Shown piece after piece: positions 28,042 through 36,789 of a stretch of 64,000 nt of DNA. Under the pieces are notes generated by a model, which ran no database searches, was not told the origin of the DNA, and saw only the letters and a program-made list of their open reading frames with translations. The position numbers and the translations under genes were made by a program. Location: the NCBI RefSeq assembly GCF_003612015.1, contig NZ_RARB01000008.1, positions 116,361 to 180,360 on the forward strand, in the 5' to 3' direction. Position 1 is the first letter of the stretch, and each line of letters opens with the position of its first letter. The stretch comes from Pantoea piersonii. GTDB lineage: Bacteria > Pseudomonadota > Gammaproteobacteria > Enterobacterales > Enterobacteriaceae.

Positions 28042-28818
28042 ATGATGACTATGATGCCTGATACCGAAACGGCGCTGACGCTAAACCACCTTTCGTTGTG
28101 GTATGGCGAGCGTCAGGCGCTGCACGATATTTCGCTGCGTATTCCTGAGAAGCGCATTACCGCACTGATTGGGCCGTCCGGCTGCGGCAAATCGACGCTG
28201 CTGCGCTGTTTTAACCGCATGAACGACGTGGTGGATAGCTGCCGCATTGAGGGCGAGATTCTGCTGGGCGACCACGCCATTATGCAGCCGTCGCAGGATC
28301 TGTCGGCGCTGCGGCGTCGTATCGGCATGGTGTTTCAGCGGCCCAATCCGTTTCCCAAATCGATTTATGAGAATGTGATTTATGGCCTGCGGCTGCAGGG
28401 CGTGCGCGACAGACGGGTGCTGAACGAGGCGTGCGAACGCGCGCTGCGCGCGGCGGCGCTGTGGAGCGAAGTAAAAGATCAGCTGGGGCAGAACGCCCTG
28501 ACGCTTTCCAGCGGTCAGCAGCAGCGTCTGGTCATCGCCCGCGCCATTGCTATCGAACCGGAGGTGTTGCTGCTGGATGAGCCGACCTCGGCGCTCGATC
28601 CCATCTCTACGCTGGTGATTGAGGAGCTGATGACCACGCTGAAGCAGCATTTTACGCTGGTGCTGGTCACTCACAATATGCAGCAGGCGTCGCGCGTCTC
28701 CGACTACACCGCCTTTATGCATCAGGGCGCGGTGGTGGAGTTTGATGAAACGGATCGCATTTTTACCTCGCCGCGCAACCGACGCACTGAGGATTACATT
28801 ACCGGACGCTACGGCTAG
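28042..28818 (+). CDS. phosphate ABC transporter ATPase (PstB family)
   Basis: The product of about 258 residues is a PstB-type ATPase. It has Walker [11 protein letters not shown]-loop [17 protein letters not shown], signature [14 protein letters not shown] (canonical LSGGQ altered to LSSGQ), Walker [14 protein letters not shown], and the PstB-specific end [10 protein letters not shown]. Four in-frame ATG codons lie within the first 15 bases, and no single ribosome site decides between them; I took the first. It is the third gene of a pstC-pstA-pstB-like operon that lacks pstS and phoU in this window. It differs enough from E. coli PstB to be a second, paralogous system, though the main pst operon is outside the window and cannot be compared. 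Confidence 0.88.
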   Translation: MMTMMPDTETALTLNHLSLWYGERQALHDISLRIPEKRITALIGPSGCGKSTLLRCFNRMNDVVDSCRIEGEILLGDHAIMQPSQDLSALRRRIGMVFQRPNPFPKSIYENVIYGLRLQGVRDRRVLNEACERALRAAALWSEVKDQLGQNALTLSSGQQQRLVIARAIAIEPEVLLLDEPTSALDPISTLVIEELMTTLKQHFTLVLVTHNMQQASRVSDYTAFMHQGAVVEFDETDRIFTSPRNRRTEDYITGRYG

Positions 28819-28853
28819 CGGAGGGTGACATCAGCCCATTGCAAAAGCGTTTA

Positions 28854-28877
28854 AGGCGTCCCTGACGCGGGACGCCT
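28854..28877. terminator. hairpin between the pst-like operon and purN
   Basis: AGGCGTCCC and GGGACGCCT form a perfect 9-base stem with a 6-base loop, 35 bases after the pstB-like stop. T-tracts are weak on both strands, so termination is only probable. Confidence 0.5.
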
Positions 28878-28922
28878 GCGTGTAACTTTGCGAGCCGCCT
28901 GTTGGCAACGGCTCGGTATCTG

Positions 28923-29561
28923 TTAGTCGTGCGCATAGCCCTGCGGCGGGAGCGGCTGATTATCCAGCCAGGCCTTGCCTTCGCGCATCGCTAAACGTCC
29001 CTCGACAAACCAGCTAATCACCAGCGGATAGATTGCATGCTCCTGATGCTGCACGCGCGCGGTGATCTCATCTTCATTGTCGCCGGGGAAGACCGGCACG
29101 CTGGCCTGCAGCACGACGGGACCGCCGTCCAGTTCGTCAGTGACGAAGTGCACGGACGTGCCGTGTTCGGCGTCGCCATTCTCCAGCGCCTGACGATGGG
29201 TATGCAGGCCGGGGTATTTCGGCAGCAGCGAAGGATGAATATTCAGCAGGCGATCCTGATAGTGAGCGACAAAGGCGCTGCTCAGAATGCGCATATAGCC
29301 CGCCAGCACCACCAGATCGGGCGCGTAGGCGTCGATCTCCTGCATCAGCTGGCGATCAAAGGCTTCGCGGTCGGGAAAATGGCTGGCCGCCAGCGTATGG
29401 GTCGGCACGCCCGCCTCGCGCGCGCGCGTCAGGCCGAAAGCGGTCGATTTATTACTGAAAACGGCAGCGACGCTGCCGTTAATACGCCCGCTTGCGCAGG
29501 CGTCGAGGATGGACTGAAGATTGCTTCCGTTGCCGGAAATCAGCACAACCAGCTTTTTCAT
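28923..29561 (-). CDS. purN: phosphoribosylglycinamide formyltransferase 1
   Basis: PurN transfers a formyl group from 10-formyl-THF to GAR, step 3 of purine synthesis. The 212-residue protein (E. coli 212) shows the N-terminal [16 protein letters not shown] and the catalytic region [21 protein letters not shown]. The downstream [17 protein letters not shown] carries the active-site Asp. The ATG overlaps the purM stop (ATGA), so purM-purN are translationally coupled and share the PurR-regulated promoter upstream of purM. Confidence 0.97.
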   Translation of the reverse strand: MKKLVVLISGNGSNLQSILDACASGRINGSVAAVFSNKSTAFGLTRAREAGVPTHTLAASHFPDREAFDRQLMQEIDAYAPDLVVLAGYMRILSSAFVAHYQDRLLNIHPSLLPKYPGLHTHRQALENGDAEHGTSVHFVTDELDGGPVVLQASVPVFPGDNEDEITARVQHQEHAIYPLVISWFVEGRLAMREGKAWLDNQPLPPQGYAHD

Positions 29562-30598
29562 GCGTTAATAACCACGCGCTCTTCCGCATCTGAAGCTTTA
29601 ATCACGCCGATTTTCCAGGCTTTCTCGCCTGCAGCGCGCATCAGCTCGACCGCTTTATCCGCTTCGGTGGCGCTTAGCGCGATCACCATGCCCACGCCGC
29701 AGTTAAAGGTGCGGTACATCTCGTGACGGCTGACGTTGCCTGCCTGCTGTAGCCAGTTAAAGACGGCAGGCCATTCCCAGCTCTTCTCGTCGATAATCGC
29801 CTGGGTATTATCCGGCAGTACGCGCGGAATATTTTCCCAGAAGCCGCCGCCGGTCAGGTGGGCAATCGCATGGACATCGACCTGCTCGATCAGGCTCAGG
29901 ATATTTTTCACATAGATGCGGGTCGGCGCCAGCAGATGATCCGCCAGCGGTTTGCCGTCCAGCTGCTTAGTCTGCGGATCGGTCTGGCTCACCTCGAGGA
30001 TTTTGCGCACCAGCGAATAACCGTTGGAGTGCGGGCCGCTGGAGCCCAGCGCGATCAGCACGTCGCCGTCCTGCACTTTTGACCCGTCGATAATTTCCGA
30101 TTTCTCGACCACGCCGACGCAAAAACCGGCCACGTCATAATCTTCGCCGTGGTACATGCCCGGCATTTCTGCGGTTTCGCCGCCGACCAGCGCGCAGCCG
30201 GACTGCAGGCAGCCCTCGGCGATGCCGGTGATAACGGAAGAGGCGGTCTCGACGTCCAGCTTGCCGGTAGCGTAATAGTCGAGGAAAAACAGCGGTTCCG
30301 CGCCCTGAACCACCAGATCGTTCACGCACATGGCGACCAGATCGATACCGATAGCGTCATGGCGCTTCAGATCCATCGCCAGACGCAGCTTGGTGCCGAC
30401 GCCGTCGGTTCCGGAGACCAGCACCGGCTCGCGATATTTCTGCGGCAGCGCGCAAAGTGCGCCGAAACCGCCCAGCCCACCCATCACTTCCGGGCGGCGA
30501 GTCTTTTTCACTACGCCTTTAATACGGTCAACCAGAGCATTACCAGCATCGATATCAACGCCGGCGTCTTTGTAGCTGAGAGAGGTCTTGTCGGTCAC
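29558..30598 (-). CDS. purM: phosphoribosylformylglycinamidine cyclo-ligase (AIR synthetase)
   Basis: PurM closes the imidazole ring (FGAM to AIR, ATP-dependent), step 5 of purine synthesis. The 346-residue product matches E. coli (345): [21 protein letters not shown] at the N-terminus, [33 protein letters not shown] and [11 protein letters not shown] are all present. I chose the GTG start giving V-T-D-K-T-S-L-S-Y, preceded by GGGGA; the longer in-frame extension crosses the promoter and PurR box. The gene is divergent from upp across about 240 bases, as in E. coli. Confidence 0.97.
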   Translation of the reverse strand: MTDKTSLSYKDAGVDIDAGNALVDRIKGVVKKTRRPEVMGGLGGFGALCALPQKYREPVLVSGTDGVGTKLRLAMDLKRHDAIGIDLVAMCVNDLVVQGAEPLFFLDYYATGKLDVETASSVITGIAEGCLQSGCALVGGETAEMPGMYHGEDYDVAGFCVGVVEKSEIIDGSKVQDGDVLIALGSSGPHSNGYSLVRKILEVSQTDPQTKQLDGKPLADHLLAPTRIYVKNILSLIEQVDVHAIAHLTGGGFWENIPRVLPDNTQAIIDEKSWEWPAVFNWLQQAGNVSRHEMYRTFNCGVGMVIALSATEADKAVELMRAAGEKAWKIGVIKASDAEERVVINA

Positions 30599-30647
30599 TG
30601 CGGAATCCCCACGCGATTGCGGTTGGTGGTTAACAAAAAGCGCGGCA

Positions 30648-30676
30648 ATTCTAACAGCGCAGGCAAACGTTTGCGA
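30648..30676 (-). promoter_or_regulatory. purMN promoter with strong PurR box
   Basis: AGGCAAACGTTTGCGA (30661-30676) keeps the core GCAAACGTTTGC of the PurR operator perfectly and symmetrically. On the minus strand a TAGAAT -10 (30648-30653) lies just downstream, so the box covers the -35/spacer region of the purMN promoter. Repression by PurR follows from the E. coli precedent. Confidence 0.85.
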
Positions 30677-30788
30677 GCCCCATTGCCTGGTCAAATTGCG
30701 CGCCGGACGATTTTCATCAATCCTTGAATGCAGGATCTAAAGTTTCCCTCTTTGCGCAACGACATATGGCGCGCTTGCGAAAAGGCGG

Positions 30789-30810
30789 TATAATCCCGCG
30801 ATTTTTTTTA
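30789..30810 (+). promoter_or_regulatory. upp promoter -10 and reiterative-initiation T-run
   Basis: A perfect TATAAT is followed seven bases later by GATTTTTTTTA. In E. coli upp the start region GATTTTTTTTG supports UTP-dependent slippage (reiterative transcription), which lowers upp expression when UTP is high. Spacing and T-run length are the same here. No good -35 hexamer is visible. Confidence 0.8.
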
Positions 30811-30836
30811 GCTCAACTCATTCCGGGAGAACACCA

Positions 30837-31463
30837 ATGAAGATCGTGGAAGTCAAACACCCGCTGGTCAAACATAAACTGGGCCTGATGCGTGAGCACG
30901 ATATCAGTACGAAGCGCTTCCGCGAGCTGGCGTCGGAAGTCGGCAGCCTGCTGACCTACGAAGCCACCGCCGATCTGGAAACCGAGCGCGTCACCATCGA
31001 AGGCTGGAACGGCCCGGTGGAAATCGATCAAATCAAAGGTAAAAAAATCACCGTAGTGCCGATTTTGCGCGCCGGTCTGGGGATGATGGAAGGGGTGCTT
31101 GAGCATGTGCCGAGCGCGCGTATTAGCGTGGTCGGGGTCTACCGCGATGAAGAGACGCTGGAGCCGGTGCCTTACTTCCAGAAGCTGGTTTCCAATATCG
31201 AAGAGCGTCTGGCGCTGGTGGTCGACCCGATGCTGGCAACGGGTGGCTCGATGATCGCCACTATCGATCTGCTGAAGAAAGCGGGCTGCACCAGCATTAA
31301 AGTGCTGGTTCTGGTTGCCGCGCCGGAAGGGATCGCCGCGCTGGAGAAGGCGCATCCGGACGTGGAGCTCTACACCGCTTCAGTCGATCATGGACTCAAT
31401 GAAAAGGGCTATATCATTCCGGGGCTGGGCGATGCCGGCGACAAAATTTTCGGGACTAAATAA
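30837..31463 (+). CDS. upp: uracil phosphoribosyltransferase
   Basis: Upp salvages uracil to UMP with PRPP in the cytosol. The 208-residue protein equals the E. coli length and starts [19 protein letters not shown]. The PRPP-binding region [20 protein letters not shown] and the C-terminal uracil-binding [17 protein letters not shown] are intact. A CGGGAGAA ribosome site precedes the ATG. uraA, the matching uracil importer, follows 68 bases downstream after a T-rich hairpin, so uptake and salvage are coupled with possible attenuation between them. Confidence 0.98.
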   Translation: MKIVEVKHPLVKHKLGLMREHDISTKRFRELASEVGSLLTYEATADLETERVTIEGWNGPVEIDQIKGKKITVVPILRAGLGMMEGVLEHVPSARISVVGVYRDEETLEPVPYFQKLVSNIEERLALVVDPMLATGGSMIATIDLLKKAGCTSIKVLVLVAAPEGIAALEKAHPDVELYTASVDHGLNEKGYIIPGLGDAGDKIFGTK

Positions 31464-31470
31464 CTGAATC

Positions 31471-31497
31471 AGCCGACCAGAGAGTCGGCTTTTTTTT
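31471..31497 (+). terminator. terminator/attenuator between upp and uraA
   Basis: AGCCGAC and GTCGGCT flank a CAGAGA loop and are followed by eight T. It lies 8 bases after the upp stop and probably ends a fraction of upp transcripts, leaving partial read-through into uraA. Confidence 0.85.
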
Positions 31498-31531
31498 GGC
31501 AAAAAAACACAACCTTTTAAGGGGATAAATG

Positions 31532-32815
31532 ATGACTCGTCGCGCCATTGGCGTTAGCGAACGCCCGCCGTTACTGCAAACCATACCGCTCAGCCTGCAA
31601 CATCTCTTCGCTATGTTCGGCGCGACGGTGCTGGTGCCGATCTTGTTCCATATCAACCCGGCAACGGTGCTGCTGTTCAACGGCGTCGGCACGCTGCTTT
31701 ATCTTTTTATCTGTAAAGGCAAAATCCCCGCCTATCTCGGCTCCAGCTTCGCCTTTATCTCGCCGGTGCTGCTGCTGTTGCCGCTGGGCTATGAGCTGGC
31801 GCTGGGCGGTTTTATCCTGTGCGGTGTGCTGTTCTGTATCGTCGCGCTGATTGTGAAAAAGGCGGGTACCGGCTGGATCGACGTGATGTTCCCGCCGGCG
31901 GCGATGGGCGCAATCGTGGCGGTTATCGGGCTGGAGCTGGCGGGCGTGGCGGCCAATATGGCGGGTCTGCTGCCGGCGGAAGGGAGCAGCGCCGACAGCA
32001 CGACGATAATCATTTCGCTGGTGACGCTGGCGGTGACGGTTTTCGGCTCGGTGCTGTTTCGTGGTTTCCTCGCCATTATCCCTATCCTGGTCGGCGTGGT
32101 CGTGGGCTATGCGCTCTCTTTCGCAATGGGCATCGTCGACTGGACGCCGGTCTATAACGCGCCCTGGTTCGCGCTGCCGACCTTCTATACGCCGCGTTTC
32201 GAATGGGCGGCGATGCTGACGATTCTGCCCGCTGCGCTGGTGGTCATCGCTGAACATGTCGGGCATCTGGTCGTAACCGCGAATATCGTGAAAAAAGATC
32301 TGATCCGCGATCCCGGCCTGCACCGCTCAATGTTCGCGAACGGTCTTTCAACCGTCATCTCTGGCTTCTTCGGCTCGACGCCGAATACCACCTACGGCGA
32401 AAATATCGGCGTTATGGCGATTACCCGCGTCTACAGCACCTGGGTAATCGGCGGCGCGGCGATCATCGCTATCCTGCTGTCGTGCGTCGGCAAACTGGCG
32501 GCGGCAATTCAGGCGATCCCGGTGCCGGTCATGGGCGGCGTCTCGCTGCTGCTTTATGGTGTGATTGGCGCGTCGGGCATCCGCGTGCTGATTGAATCGA
32601 AGGTCGATTACAGCAAGGCGCAAAACCTGATCCTGACCTCCGTTATCCTGATCATCGGCGTCAGCGGAGCGAAAGTGTATATCGGCGCCGCCGAGCTGAA
32701 AGGCATGGCGTTGGCGACGCTGGTCGGCGTGCTGCTGGCGCTGATTTTCCGCGTTATTTCGCTGCTGCGTCCGGAGGAAGTAGTGCTGGACGCTGAAGAG
32801 AAGGGCGGTCACTAA
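31532..32815 (+). CDS. uraA: uracil:H+ symporter UraA
   Basis: UraA imports uracil with a proton across the inner membrane (NCS2/NAT family, 14 helices). The 427-residue protein starts MTRRAIGVSERPPLLQTIPL and carries the family motif STPNTTYGENIGVMAITRVYS around residues 280-300, with the substrate-contact Glu in AEHVGHL. Two adjacent ATG codons are possible; I used the second because its spacing from AAGGGG is normal and the N-terminus then matches E. coli. It forms the salvage unit with upp. Confidence 0.97.
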   Translation: MTRRAIGVSERPPLLQTIPLSLQHLFAMFGATVLVPILFHINPATVLLFNGVGTLLYLFICKGKIPAYLGSSFAFISPVLLLLPLGYELALGGFILCGVLFCIVALIVKKAGTGWIDVMFPPAAMGAIVAVIGLELAGVAANMAGLLPAEGSSADSTTIIISLVTLAVTVFGSVLFRGFLAIIPILVGVVVGYALSFAMGIVDWTPVYNAPWFALPTFYTPRFEWAAMLTILPAALVVIAEHVGHLVVTANIVKKDLIRDPGLHRSMFANGLSTVISGFFGSTPNTTYGENIGVMAITRVYSTWVIGGAAIIAILLSCVGKLAAAIQAIPVPVMGGVSLLLYGVIGASGIRVLIESKVDYSKAQNLILTSVILIIGVSGAKVYIGAAELKGMALATLVGVLLALIFRVISLLRPEEVVLDAEEKGGH

Positions 32816-32905
32816 GCCCCTGCGGGCAGGGACGCCCGTTATCCTCTCCCGGCGAAAACTGTGGTAGACTTGCCCCGTTTTTTGCCTGTTCTCTTTGAGG
32901 TGCTT

Positions 32906-33607
32906 CTGAACACGCCGGCACAACTGTCACTGCCACTTTATTTACCGGACGACGAAACTTTCGCCAGCTTCTGGCCGGGAGAAAACCCGTCCCTTATTGC
33001 CGCGCTCAAAGGCGCCCTCAATCAGCAACACGGCAGCTATCTCTATTTCTGGTCGCGCGAAGGCGGAGGCCGCAGTCATCTGCTGCACGCCGCGTGCGCG
33101 GAGATGTCGGCGCGCGGCGAAGCGGTCGGCTATGTGCCGCTGGATAAACGGACCTGGTTTGTGCCGGACGTGCTGGACGGCATGGAGCATCTGGCGCTGG
33201 TCTGCATCGACAATATCGAATGCATCGCGGGAGAAGAGGCGTGGGAAATGGCGATCTTCGATCTCTATAACCGCATCCTGGAAACGGGCAAAACCCGACT
33301 GCTGATCACCGGCGATCGGCCGCCGCGGCAGCTTAATCTTAATCTGCCCGATCTGGCGTCGCGCCTCGACTGGGGCCAGATCTACCGGCTGCAACCGCTG
33401 AGCGATGAAGATAAACTGCAGGCGCTACAACTGCGCGCCGGCATGCGAGGATTTGAGCTGCCAGAGGACGTGGGGCGCTTCCTGCTGAAACGCCTCGATC
33501 GCGAAATGCGCACGCTGTTCGATACGCTGGATCGTCTCGATCACGCCTCCATCAGCGCGCAGCGCAAACTCACCATTCCCTTCGTAAAAGAGACGCTCGG
33601 TCTTTAA
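32906..33607 (+). CDS. hda: Hda, regulatory inactivator of DnaA (CTG start)
   Basis: Hda binds the DNA-loaded sliding clamp and stimulates ATP hydrolysis by DnaA, preventing re-initiation. The protein starts [10 protein letters not shown], where QLSLPL is the clamp-binding motif. It continues with an AAA+ domain: a degenerate P-loop [12 protein letters not shown], Walker-B-like LVCIDNIE, and sensor regions [12 protein letters not shown] and [14 protein letters not shown]. Starting at CTG gives 233 residues, exactly the E. coli length, and E. coli hda is also known to start at CTG. A GAGGTG site lies 7 bases upstream. No ATG or GTG gives the right N-terminus except longer extensions through the ribosome site. 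Confidence 0.92.
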   Translation: MNTPAQLSLPLYLPDDETFASFWPGENPSLIAALKGALNQQHGSYLYFWSREGGGRSHLLHAACAEMSARGEAVGYVPLDKRTWFVPDVLDGMEHLALVCIDNIECIAGEEAWEMAIFDLYNRILETGKTRLLITGDRPPRQLNLNLPDLASRLDWGQIYRLQPLSDEDKLQALQLRAGMRGFELPEDVGRFLLKRLDREMRTLFDTLDRLDHASISAQRKLTIPFVKETLGL

Positions 33608-33945
33608 AGGATCGCCAGCACCGCTTCCGGCGGACGGCCGACTCGCGCCCGATCGCCATTGACGACCACGGGCCGCTCCAGCAGGGCCGGGTGCGACGCC
33701 AGCGCGTCAAGCAGTTCGCTTTCGCTGGCGTTTTCCAGCCGCAGCGTTTTATAGAGCTCATCTTTGGTGCGCATTAGCTGACGGGCGCTGCTCAGACCGA
33801 GTTTTTGCAGCAGGATTTGCAGCGTTTCGCGATCTGGCGGGGTCTCCAGATAGCGCACGATTTCCGGCTCGATGCCCTGCGCCTCCAGCAGCGCCAGTGT
33901 TTCGCGGCTCTTACTGCAGCGCGGGTTGTGATAAAGAGTGACCAT
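33604..33945 (-). CDS. yfgD: ArsC-family reductase YfgD
   Basis: The 113-residue protein belongs to the glutaredoxin-coupled ArsC family: the active-site Cys10 lies in [16 protein letters not shown], and the conserved R-T-K-D-E-L-Y and R-P-x-V-V motifs (here [20 protein letters not shown]) follow. The family includes arsenate reductases; whether this chromosomal paralogue reduces arsenate in the cell is not established. Its end overlaps the end of hda by four bases on the opposite strand. It lies six bases downstream of bepA and is read in the same direction, so the two are probably co-transcribed, as yfgD and bepA (yfgC) are neighbours in E. coli. Confidence 0.92.
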   Translation of the reverse strand: MVTLYHNPRCSKSRETLALLEAQGIEPEIVRYLETPPDRETLQILLQKLGLSSARQLMRTKDELYKTLRLENASESELLDALASHPALLERPVVVNGDRARVGRPPEAVLAIL

Positions 33946-33951
33946 CGGCGT

Positions 33952-35415
33952 TTATCCTTTTTGATACTGTTTAAAACGGCTCTGCAACTGGCGCAGCTGG
34001 TCAATTCGCGCGTCGTAGCGCGCCTGCTTCAGGCTGCCGACAGGCACCTGCGCGCTGGCGCTGCTCAGGGCGGTGATCGCCTGATCGAGCTGACCGTTAA
34101 GCGCCAGCGTCTCGGCGCGCGCCGACATCTCTTCGTCATTGAGTCCCTGCTGCGCTGACGCCTGCGCCAGCAGATCCCAGCCGTTGGGGTCGTCAGGATG
34201 CGACCAGGTATAGCGGTTAAGAATGCGGCTGGCGTTAGCGGGCTGTTTCGCCTCGACGTAAGCGTTCGCCAGGTTAAGCTGCACCACCGGGCTGTTTTTT
34301 GCGCCACCTGCGGCGTTAAGCAGCGCGATCGCCTGCTGCGGCTGGTTCAGACCGATATCGATATCGGTCATAATATCGAGAAACCAGATGTTATCGGGCT
34401 GCTTCGCCAGCAGCGGCTCAATGATCTTTTTCGCGCTGGCGAAACTTTTCGCCTGTAAAAACTGCACCGCTTTGCCGTACTGCGCCGCCTGCTGCTGGCG
34501 GCTATTGCCGCGGCCATACTCATCCAGCAGCTCGTCGGTAAGCTGGTTGCGGCCGGTGGCGTACATGCCGAGCGCGCGCACTTTCGCCATGTAGTAATCC
34601 TGCGAGGACTGCACTACCACCGGGCGCATCTGGTTGGCGCGGTTGCGCGCATCCGCCAGGCGGCTGTCCGGCAAGGGGTGCGTCAGCAGGATTTCCGGCG
34701 GTTTCGAGGAGAAGCGGCTCTGATCGGCCAGCTTCTGTAAAAAATTCGGCATCGCTTCGGGGTCGAATCCGGCGCGTTGCAGCACCTGAATGCCGATGCG
34801 ATCGGCCTCCTGTTCATTGCCTTGGGTAAAGCTGATAATGCCCTGCTGCGTACCCGCCAGCGTACCGGTAAGCGCCGCCATGCCCGCCTGCGGACTGGCC
34901 ATCGCCAGCAAAATCGATCCCAGCGCGCCGACCCAGGTCAAAGGCGCGTTGCGCTTCTGATCTTCCATTGCGCGCGCCAGATGGCGCTGGGTGACGTGAG
35001 AGATTTCATGCGCCATTACCGAGGCGAGCTGGCTCTCATTCTCGGTAAAACGAAACAGCGAGGCGTGCAGCACCACGTTGCCGCCAAAAAAGGCGAAGGC
35101 GTTAAGCTCGTCGTTCTGGATCAGAAAAAAGTGAAAGGGCGTCTTTACCGAGTCGGCATGGGCGACCAGCCGCTGGCCGAGCTGGTTAATATACTGATTG
35201 AGCAGGGGATCGTTAATCAAGGGCGCGCTGGCACGCAGCTGACGCACATAAAAGTCGCCCATCTGCATCTCCTGGCCGATAGAGAGCGTCGAGCCCGCGG
35301 TTGTGCCCATATCAGGCAGCGAGTCGCTGACGTCAGCCCAGGCAGGCGCGTGCGGCATCAGCATCAGCGTGGGAAGCAGCGCGGCGAGTAGCGTTTTCTT
35401 TAACCGGTTCAACAT
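33952..35415 (-). CDS. bepA: periplasmic chaperone/protease BepA
   Basis: BepA (YfgC) helps assemble LptD and degrades misassembled outer membrane proteins. The 487-residue protein equals the E. coli length. It has a signal peptide (about residues 1-27, ending PAWA), an M48 zinc peptidase domain with HEISH at residues 136-140 and the third-ligand region [14 protein letters not shown]-terminal TPR half follows (repeats such as [19 protein letters not shown]). The ATG is preceded by a purine-rich region. bepA is followed by yfgD. In E. coli perM lies on the other side, but here a long AT-rich gap and an accessory block follow instead. Confidence 0.97.
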   Translation of the reverse strand: MLNRLKKTLLAALLPTLMLMPHAPAWADVSDSLPDMGTTAGSTLSIGQEMQMGDFYVRQLRASAPLINDPLLNQYINQLGQRLVAHADSVKTPFHFFLIQNDELNAFAFFGGNVVLHASLFRFTENESQLASVMAHEISHVTQRHLARAMEDQKRNAPLTWVGALGSILLAMASPQAGMAALTGTLAGTQQGIISFTQGNEQEADRIGIQVLQRAGFDPEAMPNFLQKLADQSRFSSKPPEILLTHPLPDSRLADARNRANQMRPVVVQSSQDYYMAKVRALGMYATGRNQLTDELLDEYGRGNSRQQQAAQYGKAVQFLQAKSFASAKKIIEPLLAKQPDNIWFLDIMTDIDIGLNQPQQAIALLNAAGGAKNSPVVQLNLANAYVEAKQPANASRILNRYTWSHPDDPNGWDLLAQASAQQGLNDEEMSARAETLALNGQLDQAITALSSASAQVPVGSLKQARYDARIDQLRQLQSRFKQYQKG

Positions 35416-36149
35416 GCCTGGATCCTGTAGAGAAACTCAGAGGCCTGGAAAGTACATTGTGCTTTTTCAGGGTAAAAGACGCGTCGCGTCTATCTTAACC
35501 AGAGCCTTGAGAGAAAGAAACGGTCTGCTCCGCCATTAACGGAGGCCGTAACAGTGCTTTTGCAGCAAAAAATTGAATATTAACGGCTGGCAAGCTTTCA
35601 TTAAAAAACACGACGCGCATTGACGCTGGTACGCCGCATCGCCAGCATAATCGCGCTGTAGCAGCGAACGCTTTTATTCACGAGCCTGTAAAAGGCGCTT
35701 TCTCCAGTTGAATCAGTGGGCTCCTGATCCCTCTCTCGATTAAAGATATGTAAATTTGCTCAAAAAAATTGAATGTGGCATGTTTTTTTCCAGGCTTACT
35801 CTGAAAAAAACAGCCGAAAAAGCGCTGGGGAGTGAAAGTGAAAATCAATAATTTTTATTGTGAAATAGCGCTAGTCTTTTGAACAACATTAATCGCTGGC
35901 CCGTTATTTACCCCAGACCTTTTTATTCTCCTTGCCTCTTCTCTTTTATATCGATCCACCTCAATACAGAGCTGTACACGCAGCGCCATCAAACTCCTTT
36001 ATTAAGCTGGTGAATTAATAATTTCATTTGAAATTAATAGGGCGCAGCGGCTCAGCGCCGCACCCTTTTGCCACGCCGGGGCTGTGGTATAGATAGCTCA
36101 CCCGATTCAGGATGTGAATCAGCCCTACGCTGTTGTCCGGAGATAATTT
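35416..36149. other. 734-base AT-rich intergenic region without an assignable gene
   Basis: No reading frame here has a good start, ribosome site and protein-like composition. About 35540-36040 is visibly richer in A+T than the flanks. It holds a short imperfect palindrome (AATTTC/GAAATT at 36020-36035) and, at 36040-36070, a terminator-like hairpin with no gene in front of it. It also contains the likely promoter of the DsrE-like pair (TATAGA at 36088). E. coli has perM in the corresponding slot; no remnant of it was recognised. Confidence 0.6.
36040..36070 (+). terminator. orphan terminator-like hairpin
   Basis: GGG..GC..GCG and CGC..GC..CCC pair with two mismatches around a CTCA-type loop, and the right arm runs into TTTT. 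No upstream gene on this strand explains it, so it may end an unannotated small RNA. Confidence 0.5.
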
Positions 36150-36755
36150 ATGCGTTCAGCTGTATCTTACGCGCTCATCGCCATTATTGGCGGTGCTGTT
36201 GGCGCGGGCGTTACCCAGAGCGGCGCGCTCTATCAAAAGGTCGTTAACCACTTCGCCGCCAAACCCAGCGATCCCGAAGGCTTCTGGAGCACACCTGCCG
36301 TCGAAGGCTACGGAAAGATCCACTACGAGCCGGATGCCGCCTTTAAACCGGTCGCGGGCCTGAGCAATAAAATCGTTTTCCAGATCACCCGCAGCGACGG
36401 CGAGATGACCGACGTTAACCTTGGCCTGGAGCGCGTAGCGCGCGTGGTCAATCTCTATGTCGCCTCCGGCGTGCCCGCCGAAGATCTGAAATTCGTGGTC
36501 TCGGTGACGGGTGACGCAACGCCAGCGATGCTGGATAACGCCCATTTCAAACAGTTTTATGGCGTAGACAATCCCAACCTCAAGCTTATCGGCGAGCTGA
36601 ATAAGCTGGGCGTGAAGGTCTCCGTCTGCGACCAGTCGGTGGCTTTCCACCATTACCCCAACGACTGGATCGATAAATCAGTTGTCCATGCGCTTTCCAG
36701 CCCGACCACGGTCTCAACCCTGGAGAACCAGGGTTACGCATGGCTACAGATGTAA
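36150..36755 (+). CDS. DsrE-family-like membrane-anchored protein (first of a tandem pair)
   Basis: The 201-residue protein has an N-terminal hydrophobic segment (about residues 5-22, SYALIAIIGGAVGAGV), which is a signal anchor or uncleaved signal. A soluble domain of about 150 residues follows. The latter looks like a DsrE/DsrF-type fold: NKIVFQITRSDGE at the first strand, GLERVARVVNLYVASGV along a helix, and a single conserved cysteine, Cys160, in V-K-V-S-V-C-D-Q-S-V-A-F. DsrE-like proteins handle sulfur or act as regulators in known cases, but this subgroup has no assigned role. It starts after CCGGAGA and is followed 34 bases later by a close paralogue. Confidence 0.75.
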   Translation: MRSAVSYALIAIIGGAVGAGVTQSGALYQKVVNHFAAKPSDPEGFWSTPAVEGYGKIHYEPDAAFKPVAGLSNKIVFQITRSDGEMTDVNLGLERVARVVNLYVASGVPAEDLKFVVSVTGDATPAMLDNAHFKQFYGVDNPNLKLIGELNKLGVKVSVCDQSVAFHHYPNDWIDKSVVHALSSPTTVSTLENQGYAWLQM

Positions 36756-36789
36756 TCACACTTTGAAAATAACAAGCAGGAGAATAACG

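Noticed and set aside
35832..35882. 16-residue frame starting GTG in the AT-rich gap, with GGGGAG nearby
   Set aside because: Too short, no conserved features, and similar frames are expected by chance in this region.
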